This document shows positions 24,484 to 32,906 of a DNA stretch of 40,602 nt, piece after piece. The notes under the pieces were generated by a model that was not told where the DNA came from, did not search any database, and saw nothing but the letters and a program-made list of their open reading frames with translations. How positions within the stretch are numbered: the stretch's first letter is position 1; each line of letters starts with the position of its first letter. A program made the translations under genes and the position numbers. Origin of the DNA: an uncultured Clostridia bacterium. GTDB taxonomy: Bacteria > Bacillota > Clostridia > UBA1381. The DNA lies in assembly GCA_934463455.1 (NCBI GenBank), contig CAKSJU010000006.1:1-40602 (forward strand). The letters run 5' to 3'.

Positions 24484-27400
24484 TTGAATAAGCGAAGATA
24501 TTTATCGGTATTGCTTGCAGCGTCCGTACTGATAGGGAATGCAGCTTCGGCGGCACAGCCGAGCGGACTTAAGGACATAAGCTTGCAGCAGTCGGAAGCG
24601 GGCTCTGCACTTGTGGAGGTAAAGCCCATAACAAAAGGAGCGGGGCTTGTTTCGGATAATAATATAGCATATAACGTTAAGCTGAAAGCGGGAAACGATG
24701 GAATTTGCAATTATGTGATTACCGCTTCGTGCGGGAATGTTTCCGACAGCATAAATGTGAGCGTAAAAGCCAACAGCTCATACAGCGGAGATTTTGTGCT
24801 GAACAATTGCCCGAAAGGAGAAAATCTTTTTTCGGTGGTTGTGACCTGCAACGGTGTCGAGGTTGCGAGTTATGCAAAATCGCTCACAATTACTTCAACG
24901 GTACCGAGATATTTTTTGGATGAAGTTACCGCAAAGCTTGGATATAACACTCCCTACGACCACAACATATACAGGGAAACTATGGAAGCAAACGGTGCGA
25001 GAGCAATGCGTACCGAATTTTCTCAATGGAAATCTGTTGAGAGTAAAAAAGGACAGTACAGCTTTTCACATCTTGACGGATATATGAATGCAAACAGCGA
25101 TAAAGAAATACTCGGCTTGCTGGGGTATAACAATCCTATTTATATGGACAGCGGGACGGGAAACGGCCCGGACTCGAAAACAAATATAGATGGATTTGCA
25201 AAGTATTCCGGAAAGATGGCGGAGCATTACCCGCAGCTTAAAAATATTGAAATATGGAACGAACCCAATATATTTTTCTGGCATAATCCGAATGTGAGGG
25301 ATTATGAATATACGGCAGAGGTTTCTTATTATGAAATTAAAAGAAAAAATCCTGACGCGGATGTAATGGTCGGCAGCGTTGCAAACGGAGACGCAAAATT
25401 TTTAAATGATTTATTGAGCTTCGGAGGATGGGAAAATTGCGATACTGTTTCCTATCACCCGTATACAAGACCGTCAACGGTTGACAGTGCCATGAAAACA
25501 GTGACACAGCCTTGTCTTGATGCGATTATGGCAAACGGCGGCTGGAAAATTCCGATATGTTCCGAAATCGGTTGGCCGTCAAATAATGTCGGAATAGGAA
25601 TTTCAAAGGAACAGCACGCGCATGAGCTTGCGAAAACTTCAATTTTTCAGCAAAGCTGCGGTGTTCCGCTGACTATTATTCATAACACCTTCGACAATGC
25701 GTGGGAGGGGAGTACCAATGACCCCGAGGGATATTACGGAATTGTTTATCCGGATTTTCGTCCGAAGCCGTCTTTTTATTCGACAGCCGAGGTTAATAAT
25801 GAAACCAACGGAGCGGTTCATTTGGGAAAAGCATTTTTTGCCGACAGCAATATTCAAATGCACCTTTATGCAAGAGATAATCAAATTCATGCTGCAATAT
25901 GGACAAAAGGCGACGATACGGATGTAAAGCTTGATACAAGCGGACTTAAGGCTTATGACGAAATCGGAAATCCCGTGGAAACTAACGAAAGCACGGTACA
26001 TATAAGTGAGCCGATTACATATGTTCACGGGCTTGACAAATCTTACGCATATCGTTTTATTGCCGATAATTTTAAAGAAACATTAAATGATTACATGCCT
26101 AATCTTGATGATTGTAACGGGGCAAAGGGATTTGACGAAGCAAAAAAAATATTGGAAAGCTCCGTTGACGACGCCGAAAAAATATCGGCTATGCCGAGTG
26201 GTGAAGAAGCCTTAGCCCTTTTAAACAAGCATTACGAAAAAGCCGGCAAAATAATCGAAATGTATAAAAACGGCGAATTGGATATTCCGTTTAAGCGTTT
26301 TACTGCATTGCTTTCAATTATGCAGATGATGGGCGAAAGGTATGTGAATTTGTATATGCTTTCAGAGGATACTCTTGCGGATATCGATTCCGAAACAGCC
26401 GTAAAAGAGGCAAGGTCGGCAATTAATGAGAAAAAAGGCGATAACACTCTTGCCGGAGCGGATTCAATTTGGAAATATGCACGCAATTCAAACAACAAGG
26501 CGAACGAAATTGCTCAAAAGGGCGAAACAAATCCGATGAAAAGCGGTTATATAAATGCAAAAAGACAGGAAGCGGTTTTGATTTCCAAGCTTGCAGAGGG
26601 AGTTGCGGAGGCAGAAGCGGTAGGATATAACAATATACTTTTGCAGCTTCCGTCATCGCAAAAGGGAATTGACCTGGGCAAAGAACAGGAAATAAAGCTG
26701 AGCTTGTACAATTACAGAGAAAAAACGGATTTATCGGGAAAAATTGAAATTTACGCGCCGGACGGAACGCTTGTTGGAGAAAGCGGCATTGTTACATTAA
26801 AGGCAGGTACAAGTGATATTGTTCCGACAAAAATAAAAGTAGAGGAAACAACAGACGGCGAATATATAATGAAGTTTATCGAAAATGGAAATGTGATTGT
26901 TCAAAGAACTGCTCCGATTGAAGTTAAGGAACAGATAGGCGTTTCTTTCAGACCTATAATAAAAACCGTTGAGGAGCTTGATACAATTACCGTCCGCCTT
27001 GAAAATCTTTATGACACGGAGGTTGAGGGCGATATAACGATAGAGCCGCGCTGCAATTGGAGTCTGACCGGAGGAAAGCAGCATTTTAAAATAGATAAGG
27101 GCGAAAAAAAGGATTTGAGCTTCGGAATAGATAAAAAAGAGAAAGAGCCGTTCAACTTCTATACCTTTGATATAGTGGTTACAAACAGTGAGGGAAATGT
27201 GGTATACAACAAGTATCTGCCGCTTGATTTTACTGTTGTTGCAAAGGCGAAAAAATCGGTTGCACCGGTTGATTTTACCGGGGATATATCCGATTGGAGC
27301 GACGCATATCCGATTTATTGCGATACTCCGCAAAATCCCGAGGATTATGCCGAGTGGCAGGCGGAGGACGTCGGTGCGAGAATGATGATGAAATGGGACG

Positions 27401-28476
27401 AAAATTATTATTATATTTTGTGCGATGTATACGACCAGTTTCAGATTAACCACCAGGTCGGCGCGACGATTTGGAACGGCGACAGCTTGCAGCTTGTATG
27501 GGATACCTTAAATGACGATTCCGAGCATTTGTATAAGTCGGACGATTATGAGTACGGCTTTGCGCTTACTCAGTTTGGACCGATGGCATATTCATGGCAG
27601 GCAGGCTCCGGAAAAGGCGGAGAAATGCCGTCAGAATGGCTGAATGTGTATGATAACAGAGATGAACGGCTGACAAGATATTACATCAGAATACCGTCGG
27701 AAAATCTTTCACCTCTTAATTTTACCGAGGGACAAATTTTCGGATTTAACTTCCTTGTAAACGATGCTGATTTTTCAAGCCGTGAAAAGGATATAGAATA
27801 TACCTGGGGAATTTCGGTTGAGAAGGATCCGAGCTCATATGAAGATTTTAAGCTTGTGGGCTTGCAGGAGGCGGCTGACGGTGAAGTTAAAATACCGATT
27901 CCGCTGAATTTGGATGGTATAAAGAAAGGAAACGAAGCTGAGGAAACAGCCTTTGAGGATATAAAAGGACACTGGGCGGAGGAACAGATAAAAAGTCTTG
28001 CCGCAGCAGGAATTTTGTCCGGGGTAAACGAAAGAGAATTTCAGCCGCAGCGGCTTATAACAAGAGCCGAGTTTACGACCGCTTTGGTTTTGGCAGCGGG
28101 AGGAGAAAAGATAAGCTCGGACAGCATTTATTCGGATGTAACGCCGGATTCGTGGTATGCGCCCTTTGTTGCTTCAGCAAAAAAAGCAGGTTGGATTTCG
28201 GATGGAATGGCTTTCATCAATTTTTATCCCGATAGACCGATAACAAGGGAAGAAGCGGCATATATGATAAATTGCATGAGGAATAATAAAACTTCGGAAT
28301 ACAAATTTATGGGAAATATATCCGATGTAAAAGACATTGCCGCATGGGCGGCGGAAAGCGTTCAAAATCTTTATAATTCGAAGATTATGGTCGGCGATGA
28401 AAACGGAAAGCTTAATCCGAAAAACGGCATGACCCGCGGTGAAGCGGCAAGGTTGATTGCTTTGGCAAAAGAATAG
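24484..28476 (+). CDS. SLH-anchored clan GH-A glycosidase with CBM9-like domain (1,330 aa)
   Basis: I chose the TTG at 24484: the Shine-Dalgarno AAAGGAG (24468-24474) touches the ATG at 24475 but lies 9 nt from the TTG. The signal peptide is MNKRRYLSVLLAASVLIGNA. After a beta domain (about 25-140) comes a TIM barrel (about 141-460) with IEIWNEPN (acid/base Glu260) and CSEIGWPSN (nucleophile Glu361), the clan GH-A pair, resembling GH39/GH5-like enzymes. A helical region (about 525-720), beta-sandwiches (720-925) and a CBM9-like domain (about 927-1130: DFTGDISDWSDAYPIY, MKWDENYYYILCDVYD, WNGDSLQLVWD) follow. Three SLH repeats (about 1155-1330) read ITRAEF, ITREEA and MTRGEA, so wall anchoring looks intact. 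It is the only enzyme here with its own SLH domains. Substrate not assignable. Confidence 0.88.
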   Translation: MNKRRYLSVLLAASVLIGNAASAAQPSGLKDISLQQSEAGSALVEVKPITKGAGLVSDNNIAYNVKLKAGNDGICNYVITASCGNVSDSINVSVKANSSYSGDFVLNNCPKGENLFSVVVTCNGVEVASYAKSLTITSTVPRYFLDEVTAKLGYNTPYDHNIYRETMEANGARAMRTEFSQWKSVESKKGQYSFSHLDGYMNANSDKEILGLLGYNNPIYMDSGTGNGPDSKTNIDGFAKYSGKMAEHYPQLKNIEIWNEPNIFFWHNPNVRDYEYTAEVSYYEIKRKNPDADVMVGSVANGDAKFLNDLLSFGGWENCDTVSYHPYTRPSTVDSAMKTVTQPCLDAIMANGGWKIPICSEIGWPSNNVGIGISKEQHAHELAKTSIFQQSCGVPLTIIHNTFDNAWEGSTNDPEGYYGIVYPDFRPKPSFYSTAEVNNETNGAVHLGKAFFADSNIQMHLYARDNQIHAAIWTKGDDTDVKLDTSGLKAYDEIGNPVETNESTVHISEPITYVHGLDKSYAYRFIADNFKETLNDYMPNLDDCNGAKGFDEAKKILESSVDDAEKISAMPSGEEALALLNKHYEKAGKIIEMYKNGELDIPFKRFTALLSIMQMMGERYVNLYMLSEDTLADIDSETAVKEARSAINEKKGDNTLAGADSIWKYARNSNNKANEIAQKGETNPMKSGYINAKRQEAVLISKLAEGVAEAEAVGYNNILLQLPSSQKGIDLGKEQEIKLSLYNYREKTDLSGKIEIYAPDGTLVGESGIVTLKAGTSDIVPTKIKVEETTDGEYIMKFIENGNVIVQRTAPIEVKEQIGVSFRPIIKTVEELDTITVRLENLYDTEVEGDITIEPRCNWSLTGGKQHFKIDKGEKKDLSFGIDKKEKEPFNFYTFDIVVTNSEGNVVYNKYLPLDFTVVAKAKKSVAPVDFTGDISDWSDAYPIYCDTPQNPEDYAEWQAEDVGARMMMKWDENYYYILCDVYDQFQINHQVGATIWNGDSLQLVWDTLNDDSEHLYKSDDYEYGFALTQFGPMAYSWQAGSGKGGEMPSEWLNVYDNRDERLTRYYIRIPSENLSPLNFTEGQIFGFNFLVNDADFSSREKDIEYTWGISVEKDPSSYEDFKLVGLQEAADGEVKIPIPLNLDGIKKGNEAEETAFEDIKGHWAEEQIKSLAAAGILSGVNEREFQPQRLITRAEFTTALVLAAGGEKISSDSIYSDVTPDSWYAPFVASAKKAGWISDGMAFINFYPDRPITREEAAYMINCMRNNKTSEYKFMGNISDVKDIAAWAAESVQNLYNSKIMVGDENGKLNPKNGMTRGEAARLIALAKE

Positions 28477-28488
28477 GAGGTATAAGCA

Positions 28489-30195
28489 ATGAAAAAAATA
28501 GTAGCAGGTCTTTTGACATTCTCCATGCTTTTCGGAATGTCTCAGGCATACGCCGATGAAGCGGCTTCGGTGAAAGCGTATTTAAAAAGCACTGACGGAA
28601 ATATGGAGCTTAAAATAAAAATGCCCGACAGCTGCATAGGAAAAGAAGTGTTCGTTTATGTGCTTAATCCGGGAGTGTCCCTTTCTGATTTTGCATATGA
28701 CGATTATGCAAAGAACATAGGAGTTTTTCAATATACCGCTCAAAAAGAATATGAGGGTGATGAGCTGAAAATTCCGTTCAAAATGAATACGGATAATCAA
28801 AGCGGGGGAAACGTTTATAAAATATTTGTAAATGCCATGGATTTGGCGGAAAAGGTGCAGGGTGAATTTACGTATTACGCAAAAACGGAGCGTGAAGCTT
28901 TGATAGATGAGCTTAACGGCTTATCAATTACATCCGATTTGGTTGAAAGACTTTATTCGGGCTTTGGTATGCAGTTTTTAACTGTTTACAAAAATACACC
29001 TGCGGATTTGATTGTGAAAAACTTGCAGAATATTATGCGGGAAAAAACATCTGCGGACGCCGACACAGTTATCCCGATAATGACGGAAGCGGTTTTGAGA
29101 GCAGCGGCGGAAAACGGTAATATAACCTGCGGCGACATGGAGGAGTATAACGATTGTATACGCCTTTCGAATAACTTTTTGGCATATTCGAATCTTAGCG
29201 ACAACGGCAAAAAGCTGATTACGGATAATCTAAAGGGAAAAGAATGTACTTTGTCCGCCGACTGGACTGCCGCATGTGAGCAAGCAATGCTCGGTGCTCT
29301 TATTTACGGGAACAAAACCGAGGGAAACGGAATTGTCGATTTGGTTGTGCAGAAATACAGAGATTACTTTGCGGCACATGGACTTGATTTCAGCGCATAT
29401 GACCTGTCCAAAAAAGACGCTGTCGGAAAAGCCTTGATTGAGGGCGGTGCAAAGAATTATGCTCCGATGGTAGAAGAAATAAACCGTCTTGCAAAATTAA
29501 ATCCGCAAGGCACAGCGGGCGGAAATACGGGCGGCAGCTCCGGAGGCAATACCGGAGGAGGAAGCTCGGGAGGAAGCTCCTCCGACAGAAAATCGACAGG
29601 CTCAAACGTCAGCTTTCCGACAACATCTGCTCAAACTCCGAGCATTGTGGTATTTTCGGATTTGAACGGCTATGAGTGGGCAAAAAAGAGTATTGAACAA
29701 TTATTCGAAGCGGGCGTTGTAAGCGGAAAGGAAAACGGAATTTTCGAGCCGAGTTCGAATGTGACAAGGGAAGAATTTGTACAAATGATTTCAAAAGCCT
29801 TTAAGCTCCCGACCATTCAGGAGGTAAGCGTTTTCAGCGATGTTTTAAACAACCGCTGGTCGTATGAAGCAATTAAGAATGCGGCAGCCTGCGGCATAGT
29901 GAGCGGAAGCGGCGGATATTTTTATCCGAACGAAAATATAACAAGAGAAGACATGGCTGTTATGCTGGTCAGAGCGTTGAAGTACAAAGGGATATACCTG
30001 CCGGCAACCTCGGAAAAAGCAGAATTTTCGGACGCGGATAAGATTGCGGAATACGCTTCGGAAGCGGTAAATGCGCTTTATCAAAATTCATTGGTAAACG
30101 GAATGGGGGATAACAATTTCGAGCCGAAAAAGAATGCAACCCGTGCCGAGGCAGCGGTAATGCTTTGCAAAGTGACAGAATATGAAGGGAAGTGA
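28489..30195 (+). CDS. Surface protein with three C-terminal SLH domains (pair 2, C-SLH)
   Basis: A 568-aa protein with GGAGG before the ATG and signal peptide MKKIVAGLLTFSMLFGMSQA (cleavage near YADE). The plan matches the 555-aa protein at 15853: an N-terminal beta domain (about 22-130), a helical region (about 135-335), a Gly/Ser linker (about 340-368), and three SLH repeats (about 389-566) with motif positions VTREEF, ITREDM and ATRAEA, the closest to canonical in the window. The ectodomain sequences of the two C-SLH proteins are only weakly alike, so they may have diverged for different partners or glycans. It lies 12 bp after the anchored glycosidase gene and 5 bp before the N-SLH gene. 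Ectodomain function unknown. Confidence 0.88.
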   Translation: MKKIVAGLLTFSMLFGMSQAYADEAASVKAYLKSTDGNMELKIKMPDSCIGKEVFVYVLNPGVSLSDFAYDDYAKNIGVFQYTAQKEYEGDELKIPFKMNTDNQSGGNVYKIFVNAMDLAEKVQGEFTYYAKTEREALIDELNGLSITSDLVERLYSGFGMQFLTVYKNTPADLIVKNLQNIMREKTSADADTVIPIMTEAVLRAAAENGNITCGDMEEYNDCIRLSNNFLAYSNLSDNGKKLITDNLKGKECTLSADWTAACEQAMLGALIYGNKTEGNGIVDLVVQKYRDYFAAHGLDFSAYDLSKKDAVGKALIEGGAKNYAPMVEEINRLAKLNPQGTAGGNTGGSSGGNTGGGSSGGSSSDRKSTGSNVSFPTTSAQTPSIVVFSDLNGYEWAKKSIEQLFEAGVVSGKENGIFEPSSNVTREEFVQMISKAFKLPTIQEVSVFSDVLNNRWSYEAIKNAAACGIVSGSGGYFYPNENITREDMAVMLVRALKYKGIYLPATSEKAEFSDADKIAEYASEAVNALYQNSLVNGMGDNNFEPKKNATRAEAAVMLCKVTEYEGK

Positions 30196-30200
30196 ATGTA

Positions 30201-32822
30201 TTGAAAAGATTAATAAGTTTACTGCTTTCGGCAGCAATTTGTATCCAGCTTGTGACAACGGTTTCTTATGCTAAGCAAAAAACCGCCGGTGTGGAAAGAT
30301 TGAGTTATTTGGGATTGACATCATCGGAGATGCTGAGCGGTGAGGGACAACTTGTTACAAAGCAGGAATTTGCAAAATATTTACTTACATTTTTGAAACA
30401 AAATAACGTAAGCAAAAGCGAAAAAAGCTATTTTTATGATGTAACTTCAAGCAACGAGTATATATCATACATAAACAGGGCGGTTGAACTGAATTACATA
30501 AAGGTAAATATTGATAAAATGTTCCGCCCGACCGACAGAATATCTGCAAAAGAGGCAGGCGATGCGATTATGCGTGCCATGGGATATTCCGCGGCACTGG
30601 ACAGTATGTCCGTTACTTCGTTTGCATCGGATATTTATTCCGAAATAACCAAAAATGTTGATACAAAAAAAGACGGAATAACGAAAAAAGAGCTTCTTTC
30701 GATGTTCAACAATTCGCTTGATGAAAATATGATGATGCTTGAAGATATAGGCAATGTAAAATTTTCGAATGATACTGCCTTTTTGGAGGGGTATTTTAAA
30801 GTAAAAACAACCTCGGGAAGAATTAATGCCACAAATATGACATCGCTTGATTCGGAAATCGAATGTTCGCAGGATGAAGTAGCGGCAGACGGCATAGTTT
30901 ACAAGCTTAGCGCGGATATAACCGACATCAATGATTATTTGGGATATTGGGCGGATATTTATTATTCGGAAAACGGCGGAGAAAAAACAATTTTATATTA
31001 TGAAATAAAAGATACGGATGAAATTGTTATAAAAGCGGACGATTTTCTTTCGTATAAAGACGGAAAAATTTCGTATACCGATGATAATTACTCCAGAACG
31101 AGAAACGTAAATTTAACAAAGGGATTTTATGTAATATATAACGGTGTTTTGCTCGATACCTTTACAAGCGATATTTTCAATATAGACGCGGGCAGCATAG
31201 AGCTTGTGGGAAAAAGCGGGCAGTATGACGTTGTAAAGATTTACAGCTATAAGGATTTTGTTGTCGGAGGAGTTTCGGACAAAAAAATCTATTCAAAATT
31301 CACGAGCGAAATTATCGACACGGATCAATATGATAAGCTTATTTTAAGAGACCGTTTGGGGCGTGGCATGGATATATCGGAAATTGAGGAGGACACCGTA
31401 ATTTCTTTCGGGAAAAGCGCCGATTCGACAATGATAATACTCAATGCGTACAAGGAAACGGTTACGGGTATACTGGAGTCGGTTTCATATGAGCCGCAAG
31501 GGACTGTCTGGACAGTAAACGGAAAAAAATACCGCGCAGCGGAATCAGCAGAATTACCGAATGCAGAGGCAAACATGAATGTTATACTTTATCTTAATTA
31601 TCTCGGCAGGATTGCCTATGCACAGCTGTCCGGAAGTACAAGCTGGACATATGCTTATCTGATAAAAGCATATATCGATGACTCGGATACGGAACGCGCA
31701 TGCGTTAAGGTGTATACGGAATTCGGAGAACTGAAAGATTATCGTCTTGCGGAAAAAGCAATTATAGACGGCAGCAGAAAAAACGGTTATTCGGCAATTT
31801 CGGCTTTGTCATATAAAAATCCCGGCGATCTTGAGTCGTCGGATGAGGTTCAGCCGCAGCTTATGAAAATTAAGGTGAATGCGGACGGAGAAATCAAGAA
31901 TATAGATACTGCCAGACGCGGCGATAATGAAAAGGAAAAGACTACGCTTTCAAAGGATATTTATTACGAAGAAAGACGTTTTATGACCGAGACAAACAGA
32001 TTATTCGGACTTAACAGCAATGAAAAGATGGATTGCCTTGTAACGGACGATACGAAAGTGTTTATCGTACCGGGAAATGCGGCGGAAGCGCGTACCGAAT
32101 ATGACGCATATTCGGTTGCGGGAAAATCGTATTTTGTAAGAGAAGGAATATATGATATTGACGCATACGATATTGATTACGAAAAAGGCGCACGCGTCGG
32201 AGTGGTTTGCGTTCTTTTGAAATCGACAATTCAGGAGCTTGATACGTGCCCGTGGGAAAATATGATGGTGGTAACCGAGAAAAATAAAGTATGGAGCGAA
32301 AAATATGAGGCGGTTGTAACGGGAGTAAAAGGTTATCAGTATTCAACCGGAAGCCGCATTTCACTCGAAAGTATTTCGGAAAAGGATATTTTTGCTAATG
32401 TTGAGCCGGGAGATATAATCAGATACGGATATGTGAACAGCAGACTGACTACAGCTAAGGTGGATTTTGATTTGTCAAATCATTCGAATAAGTCTATTCA
32501 TCCGACTGACGCAAGTAACTACAACGGATACCATATTTTTGCTTTGTACATGCTGCTGCCCGCAAAGCTGGTGGATATGTACGGAGGATATATGTATCTT
32601 GATTATACTCCGACCGAAAAGAGTACGGCTGCCGGCTGTAAATTTGTATTTGATGTGACTGCGGACAATATAAAAGCCTTTACATTCAATAAAAGTACAA
32701 ACAAGCTCAGCGAAATTAATAAGGAGGAGCTGAGAGATTATAAGTACAGCATTAACAAAAATGCGGAATTTGTGGTTTATGCAAGCTACGGCGTGCCTAA
32801 AATGGTTGTTGTATATTATTAA
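30201..32822 (+). CDS. N-terminal SLH-like surface protein with beta-rich ectodomain (pair 2, N-SLH)
   Basis: An 873-aa protein. GTG at 30192 overlaps the previous stop, but AAGGGA at 30186-30191 touches it, so TTG at 30201 (MKRLISLLLSAAICIQLVTT) is the better start. Three SLH-like repeats (about 25-175) are degenerate: their motif positions read VTKQEF, ISAKEA and ITKKEL, with no T-R pair. Wall-polymer binding may therefore be weak or replaced by protein contact. The large ectodomain parallels the 858-aa protein at 17517, sharing D-Y-F/L-G-Y, V-x-Y-N-G, G-x-I-E-L, V-D/N-G-x-x-Y and A-N-x-x-V-x-M/L-N-x-x-G, but identity looks low. It is the partner of the 568-aa C-SLH protein in gene order. 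No enzyme motif was seen. Confidence 0.82.
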   Translation: MKRLISLLLSAAICIQLVTTVSYAKQKTAGVERLSYLGLTSSEMLSGEGQLVTKQEFAKYLLTFLKQNNVSKSEKSYFYDVTSSNEYISYINRAVELNYIKVNIDKMFRPTDRISAKEAGDAIMRAMGYSAALDSMSVTSFASDIYSEITKNVDTKKDGITKKELLSMFNNSLDENMMMLEDIGNVKFSNDTAFLEGYFKVKTTSGRINATNMTSLDSEIECSQDEVAADGIVYKLSADITDINDYLGYWADIYYSENGGEKTILYYEIKDTDEIVIKADDFLSYKDGKISYTDDNYSRTRNVNLTKGFYVIYNGVLLDTFTSDIFNIDAGSIELVGKSGQYDVVKIYSYKDFVVGGVSDKKIYSKFTSEIIDTDQYDKLILRDRLGRGMDISEIEEDTVISFGKSADSTMIILNAYKETVTGILESVSYEPQGTVWTVNGKKYRAAESAELPNAEANMNVILYLNYLGRIAYAQLSGSTSWTYAYLIKAYIDDSDTERACVKVYTEFGELKDYRLAEKAIIDGSRKNGYSAISALSYKNPGDLESSDEVQPQLMKIKVNADGEIKNIDTARRGDNEKEKTTLSKDIYYEERRFMTETNRLFGLNSNEKMDCLVTDDTKVFIVPGNAAEARTEYDAYSVAGKSYFVREGIYDIDAYDIDYEKGARVGVVCVLLKSTIQELDTCPWENMMVVTEKNKVWSEKYEAVVTGVKGYQYSTGSRISLESISEKDIFANVEPGDIIRYGYVNSRLTTAKVDFDLSNHSNKSIHPTDASNYNGYHIFALYMLLPAKLVDMYGGYMYLDYTPTEKSTAAGCKFVFDVTADNIKAFTFNKSTNKLSEINKEELRDYKYSINKNAEFVVYASYGVPKMVVVYY

Positions 32823-32831
32823 TGTCCGCGA

Positions 32832-32856
32832 GCAGTATATGCGGTGCATATATTGC
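32832..32856 (+). other. Intercistronic hairpin without T-run
   Basis: GCAGTATATGC (32832-32842) pairs with GCATATATTGC (32846-32856) over 11 bp with one G-T pair and a 3-nt loop. It starts 10 nt after the stop. TGaTATTAT (32860-32868) and TGaTATAAA (32868-32876) follow and resemble extended -10 boxes, but neither has a -35, so an internal promoter is uncertain. Confidence 0.5.
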
Positions 32857-32906
32857 CGATGATATTATGATATAAAAAAATCTAAAATCAGAAAGGAAGA
32901 AAAAAA

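Noticed and set aside
26797..27453. 218-codon open frame on the minus strand
   Set aside because: It lies wholly inside the 1,330-aa glycosidase gene, opposite its CBM9-like and beta-sandwich parts, has low-complexity hydrophobic content, and no ribosome binding site.
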